Source: an uncultured Myxococcales bacterium (lineage in GTDB: Bacteria; Myxococcota_A; UBA9042). From it: 64,000 nucleotides of DNA. Positions 9,301 to 17,431 of the stretch are shown here, piece after piece (position 1 is the first letter of the stretch; each line of letters opens with the position of its first letter). A model generated the notes under the pieces. The model did not search any database and was not told where the DNA came from. It saw only the letters and a program-made list of their open reading frames with translations. Both the position numbers and the translations under genes were made by a program. The stretch is taken from the NCBI GenBank assembly GCA_903883645.1, contig CAISBR010000206.1, forward strand, positions 1-64,000. The letters are read 5' to 3'.

Positions 9301-12300
9301 CGTCGTCGCTTGCCTCGGCCATCTCGATAGCGTGCCGCAGCAGCACCGGCGCCAGCGTAGGCTCGGCCGCAGCCACCTCATCGCTCTCGCTCTGACCGGC
9401 CAGCACACACAGCAGCGCCAACAGCTGCGAGTCACTGCCAGAAATCTGAGCAATCGCGCGAGCTTGCGCAATCGTCGCATCCGTGGGCGTTTGCACCACC
9501 GCAGCTTGCAGCGAGGTCCAGCTGCGCTCGGCATCGCGGCTTGCCAGGACCTGCGCCAGGGCGAGCAGGGCCTGCTGGCGCGCGGGGCTGCCATCAGGCT
9601 CAGCAAACGCCAGAATCTCTTGGCAAAGCAGGCGATCGTCGTCGCCGCCGTGCTGCTGGAGCGCCGGGCCCACGCGCCGCGCCACTTCGACTTTGTCGGC
9701 GCCCGCCAACTGCCCTGTCGCCAAGCCAAGCAGATGCCGCTCCGAATCACTCAGACTGGTCTGCTGGGGCAGGGCTTGGAGCAGCGCCCACGCCGTCTGC
9801 AGCGGCGAGGCTTCTCCATGCAAAACAGCCAGTTCAACGCGCTCACTCACCGCACGCAGGCGGGTCTCACGGCCGAGTGTTTCTAGGCCCAGCATCTGCT
9901 CGAGTGCCACAGCCAGAGCGTGCTTGTCGCCACCCTGCCGGACCGTCGCCACCAGACCGGCCCAGGCCTCGCGGTTGGTCGGAGCGAGCTCAAGTGCCTG
10001 ACGATACAAGGCTTCGCTGCGCACCGCATCGCCACCGGCCGAGTCGGCGAGCGACGCAGCCCGCAAAAGTGTCGCCGCGCGGTCCTCGCCCTGTTGCAGT
10101 TCGGCAAGTTGCGTGAGCGCGGCGGTCGCGTCGTCCCAAAGCCCCAGCTCACTGGCGGCCCGCTCGCGCAGGTCTAGAAGCTCCGCATTGGCGCCGCTTT
10201 CAAGGCCTGCCGCAGTGGCGCGCAACACCAACTCCCAGGCATCGTCGCGCTGGGTTAGCATGGTCGCCAAGTGGGTCCACAGCTGCGGCAGACTCGCCCC
10301 CAAGCCATCGCGGCTGCCGGCATCGCTTTGCGCCAGCTCGGCCAAATCGACCAGCCGCTGCAGATGCACCAGCACCAAGTCCGCGTCGTCGAGCTCGGCG
10401 ATCACCTGGAGCATACGCTCGGTCGCCAAGGCAAACCCGGCGCCACGGCTCGCAGTGAGCTCGTCTTCGGCTACCGCGCTCAGAAGGTCCAAGCTATCGG
10501 ACCACTGCCCAGCCGCTTGCGCCAACTCGGCCAGCTTGAGACGCAGCGGACTTTGCTCCCGTTCATCCACCCAGCCGAGCAGCGACTCGACCGCCAAACG
10601 CTCGGCACCCAGCAGACCGGCCGCGCCAGCAACCTGCAGCAAGCTCCGAGCCAGGTCGATGCGCAGCGCCGTCGCCACCTCGCCTTCGCTAGCCTGCTGT
10701 ACCGCATCGCTTAGGAGCAGTGCCGCACGTTCCGCATCGCCCAACTCGCCCGCCAGCGTCGTCGCCGCGGTCTGCCAGAGCGCAAACCGCCCTTCGTCGC
10801 GGCGATCGCTCGCAGCTTCTAGGCACACCTCAGCAAAGCGCTCAGCGCCAGCGCGATCTGCACCGCAAAGTCCACGCAACCCACTGAAATCAAGACGCTG
10901 TGCCGCCCCCCGCATCTGCACCGTGCGCGCCGTCGCATTGGTAGGGTCCAGGGTCAACAGCTGCGCCGCCGCCTTCTCGGCGCCCGCAGCATCGCCCACT
11001 GGCTGCAGATACACCTGCGCCAAGTGCTCGAGGATCTGCACCTGGCGCTCGCGGGTGGGATCACTCTGCAACTGCCTCTGCAGCAAGGCAATCAGCTCGG
11101 TCGGCCGGCTGTCGCGCCAGCGATCGACCAGCACCGTCAGGGCCGCCAAGTGCCCCGGCTCGGCCAAGGCGAGCAGCGCATACAGGCGCGTCGCCAGCTC
11201 GCCCCGGTCCGCTTGGTGGTCGGTCAAACGGCTGGCTTCTTCCAAAGTTCCAACCAGCTCTGCCGCTACCTTGTCGGGCAGTGCCGCCGTTGGGTCCAGC
11301 GTCGCCGCACCCAGCTCGGCTACCAACTCGCCCAGCAGCGACTCGAGCGCCCCGGCCGTATCGCCCACCACCAGGGCCACAACCCTCAATTTCTTGGCAA
11401 TCTCGCGATCACCGGGCAGTGCCGCCAGGGCCTGCCGCCACAGCTCCACGGCCAGCGCTGGATTCTGCAGCTGGCTCGCCGCCACTTCGGCCGCTTGCCC
11501 AAAGTAATTCGCAGCTTGATGGGCATCGCTGCAGGCCTGCCCCGCCGTCCGCTGTGCCGCCACCACCTGGTCCCAGCGCCCCGCCGTCGCAGCGTGCTTG
11601 ACCACCGCAGCCACCGCCTCGGCTTGCCGCGGATCCAGATGCAAAATGCGCCGATGCACGGCCAGCGCTTGCTCCGCATCGCCCAGCTTGTGCGGGTCGT
11701 TCAGCAGCTCGGCAAGCCGCCCCAAGGCCGCGAGCGCGAGGTCTTTGACGGTGGGGTCAATTTCGCTTTTTGCAATATAAGCGCGCGCTTGACGCTCCAA
11801 AATATCGCGCAGCGCCGGCCAGCGGTGCAGTTCGTCGTTCAGCCGCTGCAGTGCGCTCATGGCTTCGACGTGGTCGGGCTGCACCGTCAGCACCCGCTGA
11901 TAGGCCTCGATAGCGCGCTCGGGCGTCGCCAGGGGACCCTCACACAAGTGCGCCATTTCTAAAGCGATACTCACCGTCTCGCGGCCTTCGCTGGCCCCTA
12001 GACGCTGGCTCAGGGCCACGAGAAGTCGCTTGTGGTCGCCGGTCTTGCGGTAGTAACCCTCAAAGAAATCGAGAGCTTCTGTATCCTGCGGCGCCAAAGT
12101 GCGCACGCGGCGGTAGTGCCGCTCGGCGGTGGTCCAATCGTCGGCCCGGTGCGCCAGCCAAGCCAGCGCCAGCGAAGCCGTTGTCTCTAGATTGCGGTCG
12201 CGGTCGCGAACAGCGCGGGTGCGCAACGCCTCGGTCTCGGCCGCCGGCTCATCGCTGAGCAGTGCCCCTACGACTTCAAGCCGCGCAATCAGGGTCGCAT

Positions 12301-13339
12301 CATCGGGCAGCGCCTCGGCAAGCGCCCCGAGCGCCAGCGCCGCAGCTTGCGGAGACTCGCGATCAACACTAGGAATATTCGCCAGTTCATCGGCGTGCTG
12401 CAGCCGCGTGGGCAGGGCCTCGCCCGCCGTGAGCGAACAGGCCAGCGCCCGCGTCAGCTCGCCGCGATCGCCCATGGCCCGCGCGACTTCGACCCATAGC
12501 GGCGCCGCCAGCTCAACCGGCGCGCCACTGTCGACCGCATCGGCCAGCACCGCCGCCGCATCACCCAAGGGCTCATCGCCATCGAGCAGCAGTTCCGCAT
12601 AACTAATCAGCGCTTGGGCGCGGCCTGCGTCGTCGCACTCCGCCAGTTCCATGCGCCGTTCCGTCAGCGCTTCTTGGCGATCGGTAACTTGCTGTTCCGC
12701 CACTTCGAGCAGCTCGCGCGCAGACTCGGCATGGGGGTCAAGCGCGAGCGCTTCGTGCAACACCGCTTGCGCAGCCCGACCGTGGCCCTGCCCTACATGG
12801 TTGCGCGCAGCTTCGACCAGCGCTTGCACCCGCGCCAGCCCCGGGCTCGCCAGCGCCGCGATCGCATCGACCAAGTTACCCAGGCGCCGTAGCCGCCGAT
12901 ACACAGGCTCGCCCTCGACCGTAGCCAACAGCGTCTTGCCCACGGATTGGGTCGGAAAGAGGCGAAAAGACTCGCGAAGCAGGTTCGCCGCTCGGCCACG
13001 ATCTTGCTCGCGCACCAGGTGGGCCGCGCGCTCGAGTAGCGCCGCCTTGATCCGCGGGTGCGCCTCGCCGGCCGACAGCGACAACAACTGGTCGGCCACT
13101 TGGGTCGCAGTGGCGGATCCAGCTTGCAGTGCGGCGACTAGGGCCTCGATGGCCGAGCCGTCGGGCAGGGGTGCGGTTTCGGTCTCGACCAGCATCAGGG
13201 CCTCGGCAGCGGCAACGGGGGCGGCAACGAACGAGCCACGCAGCGCGGGTGAGTTCGCCCGAATGGCAAACGCGACCATCGGCGACCCACAACCAGAACC
13301 GCCGGCGCCACAGCCGCAGTCTAGGTTCAGGTGGGGCAA
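3389..13339 (-). CDS. Giant tetratricopeptide-repeat protein, 3,316 residues
   Basis: One uninterrupted reading frame of nearly 10 kb. It is Ala/Leu/Glu/Asp-rich helical sequence throughout, with TPR-like helix pairs over nearly the whole length. Clear examples are AIEAYQRVLTVQPDHVEAM in the N-terminal third and the last repeat DQARACFEEALAIQPGHKAA near the C-terminus. There is no signal peptide, membrane segment or catalytic motif. The N-terminus is Cys/Gly-rich (DCGCGAGGSGCG). The start is uncertain: TTG at 13339 gives 3,316 residues, ATG at 13279 removes the Cys-rich tip, and neither has a good ribosome-binding site. An AT-rich promoter lies about 60 bases upstream. TPR arrays scaffold protein complexes, so a scaffold role is inferred; no partner can be named. 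It lies leftward between a cupin gene and argC. Confidence 0.88.
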   Translation of the reverse strand: MPHLNLDCGCGAGGSGCGSPMVAFAIRANSPALRGSFVAAPVAAAEALMLVETETAPLPDGSAIEALVAALQAGSATATQVADQLLSLSAGEAHPRIKAALLERAAHLVREQDRGRAANLLRESFRLFPTQSVGKTLLATVEGEPVYRRLRRLGNLVDAIAALASPGLARVQALVEAARNHVGQGHGRAAQAVLHEALALDPHAESARELLEVAEQQVTDRQEALTERRMELAECDDAGRAQALISYAELLLDGDEPLGDAAAVLADAVDSGAPVELAAPLWVEVARAMGDRGELTRALACSLTAGEALPTRLQHADELANIPSVDRESPQAAALALGALAEALPDDATLIARLEVVGALLSDEPAAETEALRTRAVRDRDRNLETTASLALAWLAHRADDWTTAERHYRRVRTLAPQDTEALDFFEGYYRKTGDHKRLLVALSQRLGASEGRETVSIALEMAHLCEGPLATPERAIEAYQRVLTVQPDHVEAMSALQRLNDELHRWPALRDILERQARAYIAKSEIDPTVKDLALAALGRLAELLNDPHKLGDAEQALAVHRRILHLDPRQAEAVAAVVKHAATAGRWDQVVAAQRTAGQACSDAHQAANYFGQAAEVAASQLQNPALAVELWRQALAALPGDREIAKKLRVVALVVGDTAGALESLLGELVAELGAATLDPTAALPDKVAAELVGTLEEASRLTDHQADRGELATRLYALLALAEPGHLAALTVLVDRWRDSRPTELIALLQRQLQSDPTRERQVQILEHLAQVYLQPVGDAAGAEKAAAQLLTLDPTNATARTVQMRGAAQRLDFSGLRGLCGADRAGAERFAEVCLEAASDRRDEGRFALWQTAATTLAGELGDAERAALLLSDAVQQASEGEVATALRIDLARSLLQVAGAAGLLGAERLAVESLLGWVDEREQSPLRLKLAELAQAAGQWSDSLDLLSAVAEDELTASRGAGFALATERMLQVIAELDDADLVLVHLQRLVDLAELAQSDAGSRDGLGASLPQLWTHLATMLTQRDDAWELVLRATAAGLESGANAELLDLRERAASELGLWDDATAALTQLAELQQGEDRAATLLRAASLADSAGGDAVRSEALYRQALELAPTNREAWAGLVATVRQGGDKHALAVALEQMLGLETLGRETRLRAVSERVELAVLHGEASPLQTAWALLQALPQQTSLSDSERHLLGLATGQLAGADKVEVARRVGPALQQHGGDDDRLLCQEILAFAEPDGSPARQQALLALAQVLASRDAERSWTSLQAAVVQTPTDATIAQARAIAQISGSDSQLLALLCVLAGQSESDEVAAAEPTLAPVLLRHAIEMAEASDDADMAQALCYAWRAIAPEASEPLTILARLSAASGDKEALLDVLRAQCSLGHDDDKLSAWLQVADLQDDSEARAAVLAQAVAALPTQPDLWLAWLSVLRDSSDFAGLADALGQALAAEGVDLGEKASLQRERAVALGTQGRDQLIAAAATWLDLLDADPADDDAAEQALAGVLSAVHEWAGQRDTDLLSLVERCEPLIDARGEALGVAALLEARTKLHIATDADRKAWQRLAEFRENSLGEQSAAFAAAAEALRLQPSDAVWAATCKRLAGQALAAGESADAIANAFEHAANAAETSELRLDLRRAALASDGLTVPVLRTLLEAILADAPTDDAAMAQLGALAEREGDAQTRLSLFGLRIRNAGDPEAAAALWLEKAEILFDLGETQEAEAAYQTAAATGAGEVRLAARAALVGLAEMANDPLTLALAIDGLRAETSDAEGQVALRLRAAQVFAEADMGSDAQEQLRHGLAEQPASAELHQALEDLLRDADDAAGLAALLAGAWNRLTGLDSAELDGLAARYLAAVADAHGLGVALVDAVELVQIDGRNPANLNDILEAASQDDAAATRALGLLIALRRAVGDVEGEVAARLQRLQQPDASVDADSERRTVAALLRDKLGEPEAALGQYQQLLGGATWLDSDAQVALELADQVDQAADVEDLLALALTDLGDAQRQRNLLTLLAERALGRADLQRALQALAALTDVADSQAAIVRLSQALLEHDAELGDDQREVVLRQVVAHHPDSQERAVAALELAALLANQAGRVGEAIEFAQIAGQETELAGPAFELLGLHAPDAPARKVLAEQAAATYPPAAEWLEDQARLSGHGDELVTLLQVRAERATVDDPQAAGEMWLQVARTAAEFGQDATARAAADQALKLDARHPAGLALATHLAEKAGDLAMVAALAERHAELVSGAEAASLWLKRAAALDQLADLAGAVDACELALLADDSYLAAYRLRSGLLQREGRASEALTVLQADAARAQGELAATLWLDAAALARQAGDAAGWGAALAKAIDGQASADGLASELDRAGDGPEWAAAAGKDVAAALTRQGRQAEALQLAFAALDLAGDLLAGLEQAQLVASEAGALEDWLERATELIGSGQVSDEQLLPVVALVASAAADLGLLDRGAELWELAWEQRPDDPDARDAVLGLRRGAGDPHLLAASLERALVFAEGTERRQFRMELAELRLRALGKPRESLRLVGEVLQAEPGNASAMALARALAENPVAAEEALRLLGALAQRSGDDEARAWVLQRRLPRAARSEERSAIAQELASLQARGVGGGGGTLQSLLAAIQASPSPALLTTMEALAREVDDDEVMSAAYAAVLALPLPVAEACPLLLRAATLEVRRNHAELAEPLLQRAVNDAPDFDDAAELLQALLEGQGRRTELLRLYQRRVELLQDPEVRRLTLYKLADLAHELGHSDLAVAAWRDLVQLDPSDRASAQAWVDLLRHDPPAGDLAEALVSLARTHDAGHAKAELLSEAARLRMRAGYPEHEVEDLYQQAFAADPSLDEAFVWFERHLAQQPRQMATLLSQRCEHLPAGPARVRALRKLAQLRRDLGEMPQACAALERAVHDDPNNTAVLDELLRTAEQGRVWPAWMVGAAQRLAGEARKEAKITLLAQMARVALAELGDVERAQQAATELEQLAPRDPNLRQIKALLLAHTGSAADAAAGIEAAVKETDDPLQLLVLHVQLADLYLNKLDNPARGVRELQRILTLDPKRTEARRRLCDLYRSRNSFEALAESLKQWLALVDDNMGRATLHIGRGREMVDLLRELGETQLLINQPTEAAQSLERAWDLCGDDPELADQLAPSLAQAGAVELAERLYDFLADHYRADKPKQTNYLAQSALLRERRGDLHGARDRFKRALEAAPANDVATLGSARVCLGLGEIDRAMRLFDAVARHSGADHTPATRADAHVGMGHCRLARNQLDQARACFEEALAIQPGHKAATDALARL

Positions 13340-13395
13340 AGGGCAACAGTTTGGCGTGCTCGCGCGGTCCGGGCGGCGTCCAAAACAGCATATCT

Positions 13396-13423
13396 ATTTT
13401 ATTTATTCGTTTTAGTAAGTTAA
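13396..13423 (-). promoter_or_regulatory. Predicted sigma-70 promoter of the giant TPR gene
   Basis: Read on the minus strand, TTAACT (13418-13423) and TAAAAT (13396-13401) are separated by 16 bases. They sit in an AT-rich patch that stands out from GC-rich surroundings. The match is 4/6 to the -35 and 5/6 to the -10 consensus. Transcription would begin about 50 bases before the TTG start codon. Confidence 0.5.
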
Positions 13424-13483
13424 GACCACTTCACTGTGTACCGCGCTGGGCTATCGCCGGGCTCTGCGACGGCCACGCCGACG

Positions 13484-13819
13484 TCAGCGGGTGTATTTGT
13501 CGGCGAGGCGCACCACGTCGTCGAGTTCGGGGGTGCTGACCTCGGCCAAGCGAACGTCGCCGTCGGGCGCGCAAAACCGATGCACAACGCCCGGAAGCAC
13601 GTGGTAGCTCTCGCCCGGGGCCAAGCTGAGCACCTGGTCGGGGCCACGGCCGAGCTCGAGGCGCAGCTGACCGTGCACCACACAAATCGTCTCTTCTTTG
13701 CGCTCGTGATACTGGCGTGAGAGCATCTCGCCATGGAGAATCACTAAGAATTTCCCGGCGTAGCGATCCGTTTCGGCCCAGATTTCTTCGTGCCCCCAGG
13801 GCTTGTCGACGATCCGCAT
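13484..13819 (-). CDS. Cupin protein, mannose-6-phosphate isomerase type II-like
   Basis: A single-domain cupin of 111 residues. The start IVDKPWGHEEIWAET and the core HGEMLSRQYHERKEE, LELG and LPGVVHRFCAP match the C-terminal cupin of GDP-mannose pyrophosphorylase/phosphomannose isomerase proteins. The metal-binding His/Glu set is largely present: HxH is read as QYH, with E in EETICVV and H in VHRF. Small proteins of this kind are sugar isomerases or sugar-binding regulators; which one cannot be decided here. ATG at 13819 was chosen because the cupin consensus begins there and AAGGA precedes it. The frame stays open to 13915, but that part looks noncoding. It is 73 bases downstream of a small membrane protein gene. 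Confidence 0.8.
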   Translation of the reverse strand: MRIVDKPWGHEEIWAETDRYAGKFLVILHGEMLSRQYHERKEETICVVHGQLRLELGRGPDQVLSLAPGESYHVLPGVVHRFCAPDGDVRLAEVSTPELDDVVRLADKYTR

Positions 13820-13892
13820 AGCTTCCTTGTGCCGAAGGTTGATCGGCTGCGGGCGCAGTATCGCGATCTGCCACCCGCGCTGCAATCGGCGC

Positions 13893-14186
13893 TTAGCGAC
13901 CCCACCAGGCCGCACCCACTTGCAAGGTCGCCGCCAGCGTCAGGGTCCAGAGCGGTTGCGGCCCACTGCGCCCGGCGGCCACGACATGCCAAGCATCGCG
14001 CCACAGACCCATGGCCTGCGCGGCGGGTTGGTTCGCGGCGGCATCGGCAGCAGCAAACAGCACTAGGGTCGCCACCCCCAACGCCACCAGCCCGCCATCG
14101 AGCCACGCGCCACGCCGCCATTGGGCAGCACCCGGCACAGCGAGCCCCAGCCACCACAGCGACAACGGCGAATGCGTTGAACTCAT
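13893..14186 (-). CDS. Small predicted membrane protein
   Basis: A protein of 97 residues with one or two hydrophobic stretches (SLWWLGLAVPGAA and LVALGVATLVLFAAAD) and a hydrophobic Trp-containing C-terminus (LTLAATLQVGAAWWGR). ATG at 14186 has GGAG eight bases upstream, which is better than the GTG at 14213. It lies 30 bases after the 547-residue membrane protein gene on the same strand. No family is recognised. Its reality rests on the ribosome-binding site, the tight spacing and the plausible membrane segments. Confidence 0.5.
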   Translation of the reverse strand: MSSTHSPLSLWWLGLAVPGAAQWRRGAWLDGGLVALGVATLVLFAAADAAANQPAAQAMGLWRDAWHVVAAGRSGPQPLWTLTLAATLQVGAAWWGR

Positions 14187-14216
14187 AAGAATAACTCCGA
14201 ATATCTTGAGCACGAG

Positions 14217-15860
14217 CTAGGTCTGCGCCAGCGCTGGGTCTACGCTCGGCTCGGCCGAATTCGGCCAAGTGGTCGGCTCGCGCGGCTCGACCACCGGCGC
14301 CACCGCCCGCTGCCGCCGCGGTCGCGTGGCCGCATCGTGCACCTCGACAAAGCGCTCGAGACCCGTGCGCCGCAGCCGCAAAATCCCACGATGTTCAGAG
14401 ACTTCGTCGCTGCCCGTCCGCTGCATCCACACGCGAATGGCGATCATGTACACCCGCGCCACCGAGCGATTGCGCACCAGGCCGCCTTCGTGCACCGGCA
14501 CGCGCTTCTTCTGGTCGTCGAGCTTGACCAGCAGCGGCGACAAGTCGTAGCGAAACACGTGCTTTAGACCCAGCAGCCCCTGCTCGCGCAGAATCGGCAG
14601 ACCGGTGTGGCGCAGCTTTTCGCTGATCTCAAGATGGTGCGTCACCTGCGTCGCACCCAGCGCCGGATTGAGCGGGTCGGCCTGGTAGCGCCGATCGACC
14701 AGGATGGTCTCGCGCGCCAAGGCAAAATGGCTGTGCTTGGGGTCCATCCGCTCTTGCAGGTACAGGTTGGCGATGCGGTCGCCGTAGGTCAGCCGCACGC
14801 GCTGGGCCACCCACTCGCGCCCCACCTCTTTGATGCGGTCTTTGCCCGCGTAAATCACGCCCGCGATCAGGCCGGCGATCAGCAGCGAGTTGGTGGTAGT
14901 GGCCGTCGTCATCGCCGAATTGAGCACCCAGATCTGCCACACAAAGTAGAAGGTCGAGGCGATCATGGCCATGCCGATGGCGATCCAGTTGCGCAGCCGC
15001 AGGTCGAGCATGTACGCCCGTGCATCCAAGAACAGCGCCTGCTGAAAGTGCTTTTTCAGCTGTGCCGCCCGCTGGATAAAGCCCTCGATCGCGTGCGGCT
15101 CGCTCACCGCCGCCCAGCGCACACCGGCATTCTTGCGCCACTGCGTCTCGGCCGCCAGCACTTCGCTCAGCGCCGCTTCAAGAGGCTCGGTCTCGCCCAC
15201 CACCCGCACAATGCGCTTCTTGCCATCGAGCCGCGCCGGCCCCAGCGTCCGCGCCACCTCAGTCACCAGCATAAGGATCTGATTTGACAAGAACTCGTCG
15301 GCCAGCCGGTGCTCGCGCAGCAGGGCCTCGCTATCGCGCTCACCCTTGGGCGCAAACCGCTCGCGGGCCGTCCACGCATCGAGCACGCTCTGCCACAAGT
15401 GCGCGGCGTGTTCGCGGGCTTGCTCAATAGTCATCGGCACTTCAGCCCGACGCAGCTTGCGCAGAGCCCGGCTCAGCTCGGCCGTCGCGCCCTTTAGATC
15501 GTGCACCGCCGCCATGGTCTTGCGCCGCAGTTGATCGATATCGGGGCCAAGCTGCCGCCGCCCCAACGCCAAAGCCGGGCTCGTCAGGCGCGAACGCACC
15601 GTAAAGTGCTGCCACGGCTGATGATCCAGCCACATCGCGTCGGGGATCTCGGCCTGCAGCGTGATGTTCCACGTGTGCTGCTCGCCGGGCGGCGCGATCG
15701 GCACGGTCGCCACCCACTCGAGCCGCGAGCGATCATGCACACCAATCCGCAAATCGGCTTTGGGTACAGCAGGTTCTGGGATGCGCACTTGGCCATCGCT
15801 CGGTTTGCGGCGGGCCAAGATCGCTTCGGGCAGGTCAGTCGTGGGGCGGTCGGTCGTCAA
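14217..15860 (-). CDS. Unknown two-helix inner-membrane protein, 547 residues
   Basis: The N-terminal 290 residues are soluble and charged, with a helical, possibly coiled-coil part around residues 105-160. Two transmembrane helices follow at about 292-312 and 324-338, with a short Thr-rich loop between them. A soluble C-terminal domain of about 200 residues contains many Arg/Lys residues and a His-containing stretch, MDPKHSHFALARE. Both soluble domains would face the same side, probably the cytoplasm. The start is a TTG at 15860 with GAGG about nine bases upstream. No Walker, kinase, nuclease or other catalytic motif is visible and no family is recognised. It is followed by the small membrane protein and the cupin gene. 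Confidence 0.75.
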   Translation of the reverse strand: MTTDRPTTDLPEAILARRKPSDGQVRIPEPAVPKADLRIGVHDRSRLEWVATVPIAPPGEQHTWNITLQAEIPDAMWLDHQPWQHFTVRSRLTSPALALGRRQLGPDIDQLRRKTMAAVHDLKGATAELSRALRKLRRAEVPMTIEQAREHAAHLWQSVLDAWTARERFAPKGERDSEALLREHRLADEFLSNQILMLVTEVARTLGPARLDGKKRIVRVVGETEPLEAALSEVLAAETQWRKNAGVRWAAVSEPHAIEGFIQRAAQLKKHFQQALFLDARAYMLDLRLRNWIAIGMAMIASTFYFVWQIWVLNSAMTTATTTNSLLIAGLIAGVIYAGKDRIKEVGREWVAQRVRLTYGDRIANLYLQERMDPKHSHFALARETILVDRRYQADPLNPALGATQVTHHLEISEKLRHTGLPILREQGLLGLKHVFRYDLSPLLVKLDDQKKRVPVHEGGLVRNRSVARVYMIAIRVWMQRTGSDEVSEHRGILRLRRTGLERFVEVHDAATRPRRQRAVAPVVEPREPTTWPNSAEPSVDPALAQT

Positions 15861-15978
15861 TGCAGAGCACCTCGCCGATTAGCATACGGGATTTGTGGCC
15901 GCGCGCCACAATTACGTAACGATTCATGTGCGTGACGAGGCATGGCCGCGGTGGACCAATTGGGCAGCTACCGAGCGA

Positions 15979-17367
15979 TCAGTGCGCGCTCTTCTTGCCC
16001 GGTGTCACATTCCACAGCGTCGCCATCACCAGCGCGCCGATCACGGCAAAGGGAATTGGCGCGGCGATCCAGCCGGCCCAGCCCCAGTTCTTCACGAGCC
16101 ACGGCACCGCCGGACCGACCACGGCGCTCGCAACATATTGCATGCCGTCGAACAGGCCTGCGGCCGTCGCTGCTGCTTTCTTGCCGCCAAAGTCCATCGA
16201 GGCCGCGCCGCCGATCATGCCGTGGGCGCCGTTTACCGCAAACGAGAGCAGCACCATAATGCCCACCGTCGCCACTACACCCAGCTGCAAGTAGTTGACC
16301 AGCGAGAACAAAATCAGCGCAACGGTCATGCCGGCAAAGCCGAAGACCACCACGGGCGCGCGTCGGCCGCCGTAGACATTGTCCGACATCCAGCCGAACA
16401 AAAAGCCGCCGCCAATGCCGGCCAGCGCGGCCAGCCAAAAGGTGATGTGCCAGGTCGCGGTGACGCGGGTTACGTTGAACAACTCGCCGAAATACTTGGG
16501 CATCCACGCGCCATCGAGCACGCTGCGCCGCACCAAGCCGATCATCATCGAAGCCAGGGCGATGCGCAGGGTGACCGGGTTGGTAAAGACTTTGGCCAAG
16601 ATCTCGGTCACTTTTACGGTGCCAGTGCTGTCGTCGGACGCATCGCCCGTGTCGAGCTCGTCGAAACCCGCGTCTTTGGGCGAGTTCTGCATGTACAGGT
16701 AATTGGTGGTAAACAGCACGCCGAGGAGGATGGCGGGCACCCAAAATGCCCACTGCCAGCCGCCGAATAGGCCGATCATCGCGGGCGCCACGGACTGGCC
16801 GAGCACGAGGCCAAAGCGGATAAGAACGCCAAAAATACCCGCAAAAGTGCCGCGTTCGCGCACGTGGAACCAGTGGGCATTGACCTTGACGATCGACAGC
16901 GCGCCAAACGACTGGAAGTAGCCGTTGATGCCCCATACCGTGGCCAAGTAGGTCAAGAACGACTTGCTATCCCAACCCTTGGCAAATACTGCAGCTTTTA
17001 CCACGTGACGGGCAGTGCCGTCGCCCGCCCACTGTGCCGGCTCGGCGACCCAGATCGAGGCAAGGCCAAAGCCAAGGTTGGCGACGAGCGCGCCTGCGGT
17101 GCCGATCAAGAACGCCTTCTTGCCACCGATGCGGTCGGCGATGGGGCCGTTGATGACCACGGAGATGCCGTACACGAGCGGCATGACAAATTCGAAGATG
17201 CCAATGTCTTCTTTGGCCCAGCCGAAGGTGGCCGACAAGTCGCCTACGGCGGCCATAAAGTTGTACCGCGACATGTAGAACAGCGAGTACAGCAGGCCCA
17301 GGTTGACCCAGTTGAACGTGCGCCGGCGGCGGAATGTGGCGTCGTTGAGTAGTGCGATGTCGCTCAT
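15979..17367 (-). CDS. Organophosphate:phosphate antiporter-family MFS transporter (GlpT/UhpT-like)
   Basis: A protein of 462 residues with about 12 hydrophobic segments. The early sequence NLGLLYSLFYMSRYNF followed by EFVMPLVYGISVVINGPIADRIGGKKA is typical of the OPA family of the major facilitator superfamily. These inner-membrane carriers exchange phosphate for sugar phosphates, glycerol-3-phosphate or phosphoglycerate. The second MFS signature appears as GWMSDNVYGGRRAP. A His/charge-rich insertion lies between the first transmembrane helices (EPAQWAGDGTARHVVKAAVF). The ATG at 17367 follows GAGG at a short spacing. The substrate cannot be fixed from sequence. It lies downstream of the lipoprotein and reductase genes on the same strand, 64 bases after the lipoprotein stop. 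Confidence 0.85.
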   Translation of the reverse strand: MSDIALLNDATFRRRRTFNWVNLGLLYSLFYMSRYNFMAAVGDLSATFGWAKEDIGIFEFVMPLVYGISVVINGPIADRIGGKKAFLIGTAGALVANLGFGLASIWVAEPAQWAGDGTARHVVKAAVFAKGWDSKSFLTYLATVWGINGYFQSFGALSIVKVNAHWFHVRERGTFAGIFGVLIRFGLVLGQSVAPAMIGLFGGWQWAFWVPAILLGVLFTTNYLYMQNSPKDAGFDELDTGDASDDSTGTVKVTEILAKVFTNPVTLRIALASMMIGLVRRSVLDGAWMPKYFGELFNVTRVTATWHITFWLAALAGIGGGFLFGWMSDNVYGGRRAPVVVFGFAGMTVALILFSLVNYLQLGVVATVGIMVLLSFAVNGAHGMIGGAASMDFGGKKAAATAAGLFDGMQYVASAVVGPAVPWLVKNWGWAGWIAAPIPFAVIGALVMATLWNVTPGKKSAH

Positions 17368-17431
17368 GCAGACCTCTCAGTGGGCCACCATGGTGAACCA
17401 CAAGGGGTTGCTGTGGCAACAGGGCTGGCTA

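Noticed and set aside
8126..9886. Long rightward frame of 586 codons opposite the giant TPR gene
   Set aside because: It lies antisense to continuous TPR coding sequence in GC-rich DNA, has no ribosome-binding site or recognisable domain, and looks Arg/Gln-rich as expected for antisense shadow frames. Several similar ones (2102-3178, 10113-11507, 15895-16770, 42261-43169, 45589-46755) were rejected for the same reason.
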